Shown: positions 1 through 7,680, counted from the first letter of the stretch. The stretch: DNA of 10,001 nt from DASUGM01 sp036274055 (GCA_036274055.1 DASUGM010000207.1:1-10001); one strand, 5' to 3'. Made by a program: numbers and translations. Notes: generated by a model not told the origin, from the letters alone.

Positions 1-2649
1 GAACATCGTGTTGCCGGAGATCGCGTCCTGATAGGCCAGCTCGGTCCACTCGTAGGTCATGCCGTTGGGCAGTGTCCGTCCGAGCACGCCGGCCATCGCC
101 GTCTGCGCCTGTCCGGAGCTGAATCCCGGCGCCGGGCCGCCGTTGATCTCGGCGGCCGGATAGCCGTTGTAGTGCATCACCTGATCTGGACCGTAGCTGC
201 GGCTGACCTGCAGAATCGATCCGAGCGGCACCATCTCGCCGTGGGCGGTTCGCGTCTTCAGCCGCGCGATCTGCTCAGGCTGCATGCGAAACGCCGACTC
301 GGCCTGGACGTTGACCTGATACGTGCGTCCGAAGCGGTTGAAGTCGTTCGCGTAGAGCGATCCGAGGTAGACCTGCAGCGTCTCGAAGACATCAGTCAGC
401 GGGATGCCGTAGGTCTTGACGCGCTCGCGGTCGACCTTGACGTCGATCTGCGGCACGCTGACCTGAAAACTCGAGAACAGGCCGGCGATCGATCGCTCTG
501 CCTGCGCCGCACCCGCGGTCTGCTGGATCTGCTGGTAGAGCTCCTCGAAACCGAGCCCGGCGCGGTCCTCGACGTAGAGCTTGAACCCGCCGACGGTGCC
601 GAGCCCTTGCACGGGCGGCGGCGGAAAGATCGCGACGAACGCATCCTGGATCGCGCCGAATTGCTGGTTGAGCGCGCCGACGATGCTGCCGGTGTCGAGC
701 CCGGGCTGACCCCAACGCTCGGCCGACGGCTTCAGCGTCACGAAGGCGATGCCGGTGTTCGACGCGTTGACGAAGCCGTTGATCGACAGGCCGGGAAACG
801 CCACCGCGTTGGCGACGCCCGGGTGCTTCATCGCGACCGCCGACATCTCGCGGATGACCTTGTCGGTGCGATCGAGCGTGGCGCCGTCAGGCAGTTGCGC
901 GAACGCAACCAGGTAGTCCTTGTCCTGCGCGGGGATGAAGCCCTGCGGCACGCTGCTGAAGCCGAGGACGGTCAGGCCAATCAGCCCGCCGTAGACCGCG
1001 AGGGCGACCGCGGCGACGCGCAGCACGCGGGCGACGCCGCCGGCATAGATCGCCGAGCCGCGCGTGAACGCCCGATTGAAGCCTCGGAAGAACCAGCCGA
1101 ACAGGCGGTCGATGATCCGCTGCACGCGATCGCGCGGCGCGCCGTGGCCGCGAAGCAGTCGCGACGCCATCGCCGGGCTCAGCGTCAGCGAGTTGAACGC
1201 GGAGATCAGCGTCGAGATCGCGATCGTCAGCGCGAACTGGCGATAGAACTGACCGGTCAGGCCGCTGATGAACGCGGTCGGCACGAACACCGCGGCCAGC
1301 ACCAGCGCGATGGCGATGATCGGCCCGGAGACTTCGGCCATCGCGCGCCGCGTCGCCTCCTCCGGCGACTGTCCCAGCTCGATATGCCGCTCGACGTTCT
1401 CGACGACCACGATCGCGTCGTCGACCACGATGCCGATGGCAAGGACGAGGCCGAACAGCGACAGCGTGTTGAGCGAGAACCCCAGCCCGAGCATCACCGC
1501 GAACGTGCCGACCAGCGAGACCGGCACCGCGACGAGCGGGATGATCGATGCCCGCCACGTCTGCAGGAAGACGACGACGACGAGGACGACGAGCAGAATC
1601 GCTTCGAACAATGTCTCGGCGACGGCGTTGATCGACTCGCGCACGAACACCGTCGGGTCGTAGACGATGCGATAGTCCACGCCCGGCGGGAAGCTCTGCT
1701 TCAGCCGTTCCATCGTCGCGCGCACCGTGGACGAGGCTTGCAGGGCGTTGGTGCCGGGGCGCTGGAAGATGCCGATCGCGACGGCCTGCTGGTTGTCGAG
1801 CAGGCTGCGCAGCGAATACCGATTCGATCCGAGCTCGAGACGGGCGACGTCCGAAAGCCTGGTCGTCTGTCCATCGGCGGTCGCGCGAACGACGATGTTG
1901 CCGAACTCCTCTTCGGTGGTCAGCCGCCCCTGGGCGTTGATCGCGAGCTGAAACGTCGCCTCCGACGGCGCCGGCGGCGCGCCGAGCACGCCGGCGGCAA
2001 CCTGGACGTTCTGCTCGCGAATCGCGCGGACGACGTCGGTCGCCGTCAGCTGGCGCGATGCGAGGCGGTTCGGGTCCAGCCAGACGCGCATGCTGTACTC
2101 GCCGGCGCCGAACACCTGCACGGCGCCGACGCCGTTGATGCGGGTGAGTTCGTCCTTCACCTGCAGCAGCGCGTAGTTCGACAGATAGAGCATGTCGTAG
2201 CGGTCGTCCGGAGAGACGAGATGGACCACCAGCAGGAAGTCCGGCGACGCCTTCTCGGTCGTCACGCCGATTCGCTGCACGTCCTGCGGCAGCCGCGGCA
2301 GCGTCTGCGCGACGCGGTTCTGCACCTGCACCTGCGCGTTGTCGAGGTCGGTGCCGAGCGCGAAGGTGATCGTCAGCGTCAGCGCGCCGTCCGCCGTGGC
2401 CTGCGAGAACATGTAGAGCATGTCCTCGACGCCGTTCATCTGCTGCTCGAGCGGTGCCGCCACGGTCTCGGCGATGACTTTGGGATTCGCTCCGGGAAAC
2501 GCGGCGCGGACGACGACCGTCGGCGGCACGACCGCGGGGTATTCGCTGATCGGCAGCCTCAGCAGCGCCAGCGCGCCGGCGACGACGATGACCGCGGAGA
2601 TGACGACCGCGAAGATCGGTCTGGTGATGAAGAACGACGAAAGCTTCAC
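1..2649 (-). CDS. RND multidrug efflux permease, HAE1/AcrB family (3' part cut off by window edge)
   Basis: Inner-membrane proton/drug antiporter of a tripartite AcrAB-TolC-like pump, which captures hydrophobic compounds in the periplasm and drives them out through an outer-membrane channel. I translated 883 codons; AcrB-type proteins have about 1,050, so roughly 170 C-terminal residues lie outside. The N-terminus reads KLSSFFITRPIFAVVISAV, the standard family opening with TM1. Further family signatures are YPAVVPPTVVV (about residues 37-47), PLEQQMNGVEDMLYM, the TM4 motif GIVVDDAIVVVENV with D410/D411 matching the proton-relay Asp407/Asp408 of AcrB, and NGYPAAEINGGPAPG near the cut end. The relay lysine of TM10 is beyond the edge. 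The start is a GTG at 2647-2649 overlapping the adaptor's TGA stop (GTGA), implying translational coupling. No frameshift was seen in the parts I translated. Substrate cannot be told from sequence; antibiotics, solvents and bile-like detergents are typical for the family. Confidence 0.95.
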   Translation of the reverse strand, partial: MKLSSFFITRPIFAVVISAVIVVAGALALLRLPISEYPAVVPPTVVVRAAFPGANPKVIAETVAAPLEQQMNGVEDMLYMFSQATADGALTLTITFALGTDLDNAQVQVQNRVAQTLPRLPQDVQRIGVTTEKASPDFLLVVHLVSPDDRYDMLYLSNYALLQVKDELTRINGVGAVQVFGAGEYSMRVWLDPNRLASRQLTATDVVRAIREQNVQVAAGVLGAPPAPSEATFQLAINAQGRLTTEEEFGNIVVRATADGQTTRLSDVARLELGSNRYSLRSLLDNQQAVAIGIFQRPGTNALQASSTVRATMERLKQSFPPGVDYRIVYDPTVFVRESINAVAETLFEAILLVVLVVVVFLQTWRASIIPLVAVPVSLVGTFAVMLGLGFSLNTLSLFGLVLAIGIVVDDAIVVVENVERHIELGQSPEEATRRAMAEVSGPIIAIALVLAAVFVPTAFISGLTGQFYRQFALTIAISTLISAFNSLTLSPAMASRLLRGHGAPRDRVQRIIDRLFGWFFRGFNRAFTRGSAIYAGGVARVLRVAAVALAVYGGLIGLTVLGFSSVPQGFIPAQDKDYLVAFAQLPDGATLDRTDKVIREMSAVAMKHPGVANAVAFPGLSINGFVNASNTGIAFVTLKPSAERWGQPGLDTGSIVGALNQQFGAIQDAFVAIFPPPPVQGLGTVGGFKLYVEDRAGLGFEELYQQIQQTAGAAQAERSIAGLFSSFQVSVPQIDVKVDRERVKTYGIPLTDVFETLQVYLGSLYANDFNRFGRTYQVNVQAESAFRMQPEQIARLKTRTAHGEMVPLGSILQVSRSYGPDQVMHYNGYPAAEINGGPAPGFSSGQAQTAMAGVLGRTLPNGMTYEWTELAYQDAISGNTMF

Positions 2650-3794
2650 TGCGCACCGCCCATCGTCGCCGTCGTCGGATTGACGGTTACGCCAGGCCGG
2701 ACGCGCTGCAGGCCGTTGATTACGACCAGTTCGCCGGCGGCCAGGCCCTTGCGAACGACGCGCAGGCCGTCGACGATCGGCCCGAGGGTCACGGTTCGCG
2801 ACTCGATCTTCTTGTCGGCGCCGACGACGAGCACGAAGCGGCGATCGAGGTCGGTTCCGACCGCGCGATCTTCGACCATGACGCCCTGGTAGGACACAGT
2901 GCCGGGCAGGCGCAGGCGGACGAACAAGCCCGGCGTCAGCCGGCGATTGCGATCGTGGAAAATCGCGCGGCCGCGAATCGTCCCGGTGGTCGGGTCGAGT
3001 TGGTTGTCGAGGAACTGCAGCGTCCCCTCGTGCGGGAACGTCTGCTCATCGGCGAGCGCCATCTGAACCTTCAGGCCGCCCCTGCCACCGGCGCCCGGCC
3101 GCGCGCGGTTGCCGTAGCGCAGGAACGTCTGCTCGTCGGCGTCGAACGACGCGTAGATCGGATCGACCGAGACGACCGTCGTCAAGAGCGTCGCTTCGCC
3201 CTGGCCGCCGGAGACGAGGTTGCCGCGGGTCACGAGCGCGCGGCTGACGCGGCCGTCGATCGGCGAGATGACCCTGGTGAATTCGACGTCGAGCTCGGCG
3301 GCACGGAGCGCCGCGGCAACCGCATCGACGTGCGCGATCGCCTCGGCCGCGCTGCCGGCGCGCCGCTCGCGCTCCTCGAGCGAGATCGCGTTGTCGGCCG
3401 AGAGCCGATCGGCGCGCCGCATTTCAGTGGCGGCGCGATCGCGCGCCACCGTCGCCTGCGCCAGCTCGGCGCGCAGCCGATCGACCTGCGCTTGAAATGG
3501 CCGCGCATCGATCTCGAAAAGGACCTGACCCTGGCGGACGAGGCTGCCTTCGTCGAAGGACACGCTGGAGATCACGCCCGCGACGCGCGGCCGGACGCCG
3601 ACGGATTGCACGGGCTCGAGGCGGCCGGTGAATTCATCCCATTCGGTGACGTTGCGCGCGATCGCCGGTGCGGCGGTGACCTGTGGCGCCGCGGGCGCGG
3701 CGGCGCGCGACTCGACGCGGGCGCACGCCCCGGCGAGCACGCTGAGGGCGGCGAGCGTTGGCAGGAGCATCGGAAGGCGTTTCGAGGTGTGCAT
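2646..3794 (-). CDS. RND efflux periplasmic adaptor (membrane fusion protein, AcrA/MexA family), probable lipoprotein
   Basis: Periplasmic adaptor linking the RND permease encoded directly downstream to an outer-membrane channel; 382 aa, normal for the family. The N-terminus has basic residues, a hydrophobic stretch and VLAGAC with Cys24, a somewhat atypical lipobox (Ala at -3), so lipid anchoring is likely but not certain. The order then follows the family: a lipoyl half-motif around residues 65-100 (VRPRVAGVISSVSFDEGSLV, then QGQVLFEID), an alpha-helical coiled coil rich in Arg/Ala/Glu at about 101-165, the second lipoyl half with VISPIDGRVSRALV, a beta-barrel region with VDPIYASFDADEQTFLRY, and a membrane-proximal domain ending in GELVVINGLQRVRPGVTV. 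I chose the ATG at 3794. A TTG 13 codons upstream is in frame but would put charged residues ahead of the signal peptide. The first gene of the operon, it is divergent from the histidine kinase. Confidence 0.94.
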   Translation of the reverse strand: MHTSKRLPMLLPTLAALSVLAGACARVESRAAAPAAPQVTAAPAIARNVTEWDEFTGRLEPVQSVGVRPRVAGVISSVSFDEGSLVRQGQVLFEIDARPFQAQVDRLRAELAQATVARDRAATEMRRADRLSADNAISLEERERRAGSAAEAIAHVDAVAAALRAAELDVEFTRVISPIDGRVSRALVTRGNLVSGGQGEATLLTTVVSVDPIYASFDADEQTFLRYGNRARPGAGGRGGLKVQMALADEQTFPHEGTLQFLDNQLDPTTGTIRGRAIFHDRNRRLTPGLFVRLRLPGTVSYQGVMVEDRAVGTDLDRRFVLVVGADKKIESRTVTLGPIVDGLRVVRKGLAAGELVVINGLQRVRPGVTVNPTTATMGGAQ

Positions 3795-3981
3795 GACCCG
3801 CGCAGAATCACGCCTCGGAGGGGTCACAAACAATCAGGCAGATAGCGGAGAGCCGCGTCATTCAAAGGCGTCAGCGCCGCCTCAGCCGCGTGGTGTACTG
3901 GGGCCTCGGCCAAAAGGACGAGAACCGACTGGTCCGGACGGGCGAGTGCCTTTGCGCCCGGTCTCGCCGCATAATCGAGGC
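3795..3981. promoter_or_regulatory. Divergent intergenic region between efflux operon and two-component system
   Basis: These 187 bases separate the two divergent starts and should hold promoters in both directions. On the plus strand, CATAAT at 3970-3975 resembles a -10 box and lies 6 bases before the kinase ATG. An inverted repeat, CGGGCG at 3939-3944 and CGCCCG at 3955-3960 with a 10-base gap, sits about where the -35 element would be. On the minus strand, TTGAAT (complement of 3860-3865) is a weak -35 candidate without a well-spaced -10 partner. No credible small gene was seen here. Confidence 0.45.
3970..3975 (+). promoter_or_regulatory. Candidate -10 box of histidine kinase gene
   Basis: CATAAT matches the sigma-70 -10 consensus at five of six positions. 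Only 6 bases separate it from the ATG, so transcription would start at or near the A of the start codon, giving a leaderless message. The GAGG at 3977-3980 is only one base from the ATG, too close to act as a normal ribosome binding site. No good -35 box was found. Confidence 0.4.
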
Positions 3982-5268
3982 ATGTCTGTCGGCCACGATC
4001 CGGCGTCTGCCGAGGTCGCGCGACTCGAAGCTGAGATCTCGGCGCTGCGGAACGATCGCCAGCGCGCCGACTGCATGGCCTCGATCCAGCGCGATGCCGT
4101 CCAACTCGCGCTCGACCTCCTGGTCACGCACCCCGATTTGCGCGGCTTCTTCCGCATGTTCATCAAACGGCTGGTCGACGAGGCCGGAGCGCACGCGTGC
4201 GGCGTCTGGCTGCTCGACGAGGCCACTGGTGAGTGCGATCTCTGGATGGCGAACATCGGCGGCGAGACCCTCAGCGCGGAGAACCCGGCCTGGTCCTCGC
4301 TCGACCTGCCGCGCGAGAGCATGGCGCGCCATCTGAGCGCGAGCGACGAATGCCGCAGCGGGATCTCGGAGTACTTCGGTGACGACGCGCGCCTGCCGGA
4401 GCCGGTGCGCGCGTTCAATCAAGCGGCGGGCGTCCGCACGGTGCTGGTCGCGCCGCTGAATCTCGCGCCGAAGACGCTGGGCTGGATTGCGCTCTCGAGC
4501 GTCGAGGATTCGTCGTGCGAGCGGGGGTGGCTGTCCGCGCTGCTCGACGCGACCGCGCGCCAGGCGACGCTGGCGCTCTACTACAGCCGTGTCGTCGATC
4601 AGAGCCTGCTCGAAGCGCGGCGGCAGGCGGTGCTCGAGGAGCGCAACCGCATCGCTCGCGATATCCACGACACGCTGGCGCAGGGCTTCGGCGCCATCCT
4701 GATGCAGTTGCAGGCGGCCCAGCGGGCCTCGGAACTGCCGCCGGCGGCGACCAGGAATCTCGAGACCGCCGTCGATCTCGCCCGCACCCATCTCGTCGAG
4801 GCGCGCCGATCGGTCGCCGCCCTGCGGCCGCAATCCGATGAACGCGCCGACGTGCCCGATGCGCTGCAGCGCATGGTCGATCTCGCGCAGCGCACCAACG
4901 ACGTGCCGGTCGATCTGGTCATCGAGGAGTTGCCTGAGTTCAACGCCGGGGTCGAGCGCGAAATCATCGGCATCGCGCAGGAGGCGCTGACCAACGCCGT
5001 CCGCCACGCCAACGCCCGCCGCATCGTCATGCGCGCCGGGGCGGTACGCGGCGTCGGTTTCCGGCTGTCGGTGACCGACGACGGCCGCGGGATCGCGCGC
5101 GATCGCGCCTCCGGCGGCTTCGGCATGACCAGCATGCGCGAGCGTGCCGATCGGATCGGTGCGTCGCTGACGTTCGTCACCGCGCCGCGCGCCGGCACCG
5201 AAGTCGTGCTCGCATGGCAGCCGGCGTCGTTTGCGATACCCCGAGCCGCGGCCCATGGCGACCGTTGA
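3982..5268 (+). CDS. Soluble GAF-domain sensor histidine kinase, NarX/DesK-type (HisKA_3)
   Basis: Sensor kinase, 428 aa, that should autophosphorylate on His and pass the phosphate to the response regulator encoded next to it. After a short coiled coil (about residues 10-31) comes a GAF-like sensor region (about 38-205), then a HisKA_3 dimerisation and phosphoacceptor domain with ERNRIARDIHDTLAQGFGA. His229 is the likely phosphorylated residue, and HDTLAQ matches the HDxxxQ motif linked to phosphatase activity in this family. The ATP-binding domain shows the N-box QEALTNAVRHA (Asn338) and the G-box DDGRGI (366-371), then a second glycine motif, GGFGMTSMRERA. I see no membrane segment or signal peptide, so it should act in the cytosol and sense an internal signal; what binds the GAF region is unknown. 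The ATG at 3982 is preferred because upstream in-frame sequence lacks family features. Its 3' end overlaps the regulator gene by 14 bases. Confidence 0.92.
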   Translation: MSVGHDPASAEVARLEAEISALRNDRQRADCMASIQRDAVQLALDLLVTHPDLRGFFRMFIKRLVDEAGAHACGVWLLDEATGECDLWMANIGGETLSAENPAWSSLDLPRESMARHLSASDECRSGISEYFGDDARLPEPVRAFNQAAGVRTVLVAPLNLAPKTLGWIALSSVEDSSCERGWLSALLDATARQATLALYYSRVVDQSLLEARRQAVLEERNRIARDIHDTLAQGFGAILMQLQAAQRASELPPAATRNLETAVDLARTHLVEARRSVAALRPQSDERADVPDALQRMVDLAQRTNDVPVDLVIEELPEFNAGVEREIIGIAQEALTNAVRHANARRIVMRAGAVRGVGFRLSVTDDGRGIARDRASGGFGMTSMRERADRIGASLTFVTAPRAGTEVVLAWQPASFAIPRAAAHGDR

Positions 5269-5920
5269 GCCGCGTCTTCCTGCCGTCGGTGTCGAGGCGC
5301 GACGCTTCCGCGTGCTGGTCGTCGACGATCACTCGCTCCTGCGCACCGGCGTTGCCAACATCATCAATCAGGAGCCCGGCCTCGAGGTCGTTGCCGAAGC
5401 TGCGAATGGCCGCGACGGCGTCGAGGCGTTTCGCGTTCACCGGCCCGACGTCGTGCTGATGGACCTGCGGATGCCGGAGATGGAAGGCGTCGAGGCGGTG
5501 CGAAGAATTCGAGAGGTCGACCCGCAGGCGCGCGTGATCGTGCTCACCACCTACGACGCCGATGAAGACATCGCCAGGGCGCTTCAGGCCGGGGCCAAGG
5601 CCTACATTCTCAAGGACATTGCCGCCGACGCGCTGGTGGCGTGCATTCGCGACGTGCTCGCCGGCAAGACCTACCTGGCGCCGACGGCGGCGGCGAAACT
5701 CGCCGAGCGCGTGACTCAGGTGCAGCTCACGCCGCGCGAGCTGGCGGCCTTGCGTCTGCTCGCCAACGGCCAGAGCAACAAGGAAATCGCGACCTCGCTC
5801 GATATCTCCGAGCGCACCGTCAAAACCCACCTCGCGCATCTGTTCGAGAAGCTCGGCGTCACCAGCCGAACCGAAGCTGTCCGCGTCGCGACGCGCCGCG
5901 GACTGGTCCGCTTCGACTGA
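5255..5920 (+). CDS. Two-component response regulator, NarL/LuxR family
   Basis: DNA-binding response regulator, 221 aa, and the probable partner of the overlapping kinase. The receiver domain (about residues 18-135) has the acidic pair D24-D25, phosphoacceptor Asp70 in VVLMDLRMPEMEG, the switch threonine T98 and the conserved lysine K120 in AYILKD. A linker leads to a LuxR-type helix-turn-helix starting at LTPRELAALRLLANGQSNKE (from residue 158) and containing SERTVKTHLAHLFEKLGV, the recognition-helix region. All catalytic residues are intact. The ATG at 5255 overlaps the kinase stop by 14 bases, typical of coupled kinase/regulator pairs. A TTG at 5231 would add eight residues without family similarity. 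Plausible targets are the divergent efflux operon, its own operon and the outer-membrane protein gene downstream; this is inferred from position only. Confidence 0.94.
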   Translation: MATVEPRLPAVGVEARRFRVLVVDDHSLLRTGVANIINQEPGLEVVAEAANGRDGVEAFRVHRPDVVLMDLRMPEMEGVEAVRRIREVDPQARVIVLTTYDADEDIARALQAGAKAYILKDIAADALVACIRDVLAGKTYLAPTAAAKLAERVTQVQLTPRELAALRLLANGQSNKEIATSLDISERTVKTHLAHLFEKLGVTSRTEAVRVATRRGLVRFD

Positions 5921-6017
5921 GTGTTTCATCGTCCGGAAGGACGACTCCTGGATCGATCTCCTGCTCGATTGTTCCGCTGCGCGCGGGTTGCGACAGTGGA
6001 GGAGTTGTTTCGAGACC

Positions 6018-6026
6018 AGAGGAGGT
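6018..6026 (+). promoter_or_regulatory. Strong Shine-Dalgarno site of outer-membrane protein gene
   Basis: AGAGGAGGT is a near-perfect anti-16S match; its GGAGG core (6021-6025) ends 6 bases before the GTG at 6032. It decides the start of this gene over upstream in-frame alternatives and contrasts with neighbouring genes, most of which show no such site. Confidence 0.85.
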
Positions 6027-6031
6027 CATTC

Positions 6032-6649
6032 GTGAAACGCTTTGTTACAGCAATCGCAGCAGTCATCAGCTTCGCCGGCGTCAGCCCGGCGTTGGCGCAG
6101 GAATCGGTGCCGGGCGCCGGATCCACGGTCGTGACGATCATCCCGGGCGGCGCGACGTTCTTCACCAAGGGCACGGAGAGCAAGGAGCCGAAGTTCGTCA
6201 ACTACGGTCTCGGCGCGGGCGTCGAGGTCAAACTCAGCCGTTACGTCGGCATCGAAGGCGAAGTCACCGGCGCACTCGGGGTCACCCAGGACGTCGAGTT
6301 CGACAACGGGACGACCAGCCTCAAGACCGCGAATCTGCTCGGCTACACCGGCAATCTCGTGATCTCGGCGGCGAATCGCAGTTCAGCGGTGCCCTACGTC
6401 ACCGGCGGCATCGGCGGATTGACGCTGTTCGACGAGTCGTCGCTCGGCATCAGCGAAGCCCAGACGTTCCTCACCGGCAACGTCGGCGGCGGAATCAAGT
6501 GGTTCAACTCGACCGGACGCTGGGGATTGAGCGGCGACTACCGGTTCCTGATCGTGCGATCCGACGAAAACGCGCCCGCATTCTTCGGGCGTGAGACGCG
6601 CTATGGCCACCGGGTGACCGGCGGCCTGCTGATCAAGGTCGGGCGCTAA
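6032..6649 (+). CDS. Exported outer-membrane beta-barrel protein (OmpA/OprF-like small barrel family)
   Basis: Small protein of 205 aa, probably an outer-membrane barrel. The N-terminus is a clear Sec signal peptide, KRF followed by a hydrophobic stretch, with cleavage expected after ALA at residue 22. The mature part has alternating Gly/aromatic/hydrophobic stretches that read as amphipathic strands, for example NYGLGAGVEVKL, YVGIEGEVTGAL, PYVTGGIGGLTLF, GNVGGGIKWF, WGLSGDYRFLIV and HRVTGGLLIKV, fitting an eight-stranded barrel of the kind annotated as outer membrane beta-barrel protein. No peptidoglycan-binding OmpA C-terminal domain is present. It ends in VGR and lacks the terminal aromatic residue of a classical BAM signal. 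The start is GTG with a strong ribosome binding site. It lies 111 bases after the response regulator and ahead of a stem-loop. Specific function is unknown. Confidence 0.82.
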   Translation: MKRFVTAIAAVISFAGVSPALAQESVPGAGSTVVTIIPGGATFFTKGTESKEPKFVNYGLGAGVEVKLSRYVGIEGEVTGALGVTQDVEFDNGTTSLKTANLLGYTGNLVISAANRSSAVPYVTGGIGGLTLFDESSLGISEAQTFLTGNVGGGIKWFNSTGRWGLSGDYRFLIVRSDENAPAFFGRETRYGHRVTGGLLIKVGR

Positions 6650-6668
6650 GACGCCTCGCGACCGATTC

Positions 6669-6697
6669 GCCTCCAGGGACGTCCAATCCCTGGAGGC
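6669..6697 (+). terminator. Perfect 11-bp stem-loop, probable terminator after outer-membrane protein gene
   Basis: GCCTCCAGGGA (6669-6679) pairs perfectly with TCCCTGGAGGC (6687-6697) around a 7-base loop. It lies 19 bases after the TAA of the barrel-protein gene. The following bases (TGTCATG) are not a real T-tract, so it could be a weak intrinsic terminator, a transcript-stabilising 3' hairpin, or part of both. Confidence 0.65.
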
Positions 6698-6762
6698 TGT
6701 CATGCGCCGGCTCGACTCCCTTCGTCACGCCCCAGGATCGCTTCACCGCCGGGCGGCCTTGG

Positions 6763-6768
6763 TAATCT
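6763..6768 (+). promoter_or_regulatory. Candidate -10 box of lactonase-like gene
   Basis: TAATCT fits the TAnnnT core of a -10 box and ends 7 bases before the ATG at 6776. The predicted transcript would begin at the start codon. No Shine-Dalgarno sequence and no convincing -35 box were found upstream. Confidence 0.45.
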
Positions 6769-6775
6769 TGACCGC

Positions 6776-7612
6776 ATGAAAGGCGTCCCGCTCGCGATGG
6801 CGCTAATGCTCGCCCTCGCCGCGACTGCGCCGGCGCGACAGGCGGCGTCGTACGACGTTCATGCCGTGCGATTCGCCCACGTGTCGTACCCGGTCTCGTC
6901 ACTGGTGCGCGGTGCCGAGCGTGGCCGCAACATCGACATCGCATTCACCGTCTGGGTGATGCGTGCCGGTAATCGCGTCGTGCTTCTCGATGCCGGCTTC
7001 TATCGCGCAAAGTTCATGACCCGCTGGAAGCCGGTGGATTTCGTGACGCCGGCGGCGGCGGTCCAGCGCGGGCTCGGCATTTCGCCCGAGCAGGTCACCG
7101 ACATCGTCATCTCGCATTCGCATTGGGATCACGCTGACGGCGCGGACTTGTTTCCGCGCGCGGTCGTTTGGATTCAGAAAGAGGAGTACGAGTACTACGT
7201 CGGTCCGCAGGGCGAGGTCCTGCATGCCGGCGGCGCCGATGCGGACGACGCGAAGATGCTCGCGGAGCTCAACCAGGCCGGCCGGGTCCGGCTGGTCGAC
7301 GGCAACGCGAAGGAGATCCTGCCTGGGATCACCGTCTACACCGGCGGCAAGCACACGTTCGCATCTCAATTTGCCGGTGTTCGCACCGCCGGTGGCACCG
7401 TCGTGCTCGCCTCGGACAATGCGTACCTCTACGAGAATCTCGACAAGCACCTGCCGATCGCGCAGACGCTCGACGCCGAATCGAATCTGAAGGCGCAGGA
7501 ACGAATGCTGGCGATGGCGGCGGCGCCGTCGCTGGTGATCCCAGGCCATGACCCAGCGGTGTTCGACCGTTTTCCAGCGGTCGCGCCGGGCGTCGTGAAG
7601 ATCTCGAAGTAG
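6776..7612 (+). CDS. Exported metallo-beta-lactamase-fold hydrolase, N-acyl-homoserine-lactonase-like
   Basis: Zinc hydrolase of the metallo-beta-lactamase fold, 278 aa, likely periplasmic or secreted. The N-terminus has one lysine, a hydrophobic core and an APA cleavage site near residue 20. The metal ligands are all present: SHSHWDHADG gives His114, His116, Asp118 and His119; His193 is in GGKHTF, Asp214 in ASDNAYLYEN and His258 in IPGHD. Spacing between the last three ligands (21 and 44 residues) nearly equals that of Bacillus AiiA (H169, D191, H235), and Tyr217 sits three residues after the bridging Asp exactly as AiiA Tyr194 does. This supports lactone hydrolysis, possibly quorum-signal destruction, but related family members act on other esters or lactones. 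An exported lactonase differs from cytosolic AiiA. It stands alone between a stem-loop and the symporter gene. Confidence 0.85.
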   Translation: MKGVPLAMALMLALAATAPARQAASYDVHAVRFAHVSYPVSSLVRGAERGRNIDIAFTVWVMRAGNRVVLLDAGFYRAKFMTRWKPVDFVTPAAAVQRGLGISPEQVTDIVISHSHWDHADGADLFPRAVVWIQKEEYEYYVGPQGEVLHAGGADADDAKMLAELNQAGRVRLVDGNAKEILPGITVYTGGKHTFASQFAGVRTAGGTVVLASDNAYLYENLDKHLPIAQTLDAESNLKAQERMLAMAAAPSLVIPGHDPAVFDRFPAVAPGVVKISK

Positions 7613-7680
7613 CGCTGGCGCGCTCGGCTGAGCTCGCTCCGCGTCGGCCGGCGCCGCTCCGCGCTAGACTGACGCCGCCA
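7613..7680. promoter_or_regulatory. Short GC-rich spacer with symporter promoter
   Basis: These 68 bases hold a direct repeat of GCTCCGCG (7636-7643 and 7656-7663, 20 bases apart) and an inverted pair TAGCGC (7610-7615) and GCGCTA (7661-7666), with further pairing of GGCGC (7617-7621) to GCGCC (7651-7655). The structure could end the upstream transcript. TAGACT at 7665-7670 is a candidate -10 box 10 bases before the symporter ATG. No Shine-Dalgarno sequence is visible. Confidence 0.4.

Noticed and set aside
887..2656. 589-codon minus-strand frame within the permease region
   Set aside because: Arg/Ala-rich out-of-frame shadow. The true frame starts at GTG 2649 and gives a clear AcrB-family protein.
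172..2892. Very long open frame (906 codons) on the plus strand opposite the efflux genes
   Set aside because: It is antisense to the RND permease and adaptor, is extremely rich in Arg, Asp and His, and has no recognisable domain. It is the usual by-product of GC-rich codon use on the other strand.
3795..3833. Upstream TTG start extending the adaptor protein by 13 residues
   Set aside because: It would place charged residues before the signal peptide; the ATG at 3794 leads directly into it.
5231..5254. Upstream TTG start for the response regulator
   Set aside because: The added eight residues have no family counterpart, and the ATG at 5255 gives a normal receiver-domain start with a typical short overlap.
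3871..5256. 461-codon minus-strand frame opposite the histidine kinase
   Set aside because: Antisense shadow without motifs, while the plus strand encodes an intact kinase with H-, N- and G-boxes.
5898..5911. Palindrome GCGGAC-TG-GTCCGC
   Set aside because: It lies in the coding end of the response regulator, has only six-base arms, and is expected by chance in such GC-rich DNA.
5929..5944. Hairpin TCGTCC-GGAA-GGACGA just after the response regulator stop
   Set aside because: A six-bp stem with no T-tract; too weak to call a terminator, and the next gene follows closely on the same strand.
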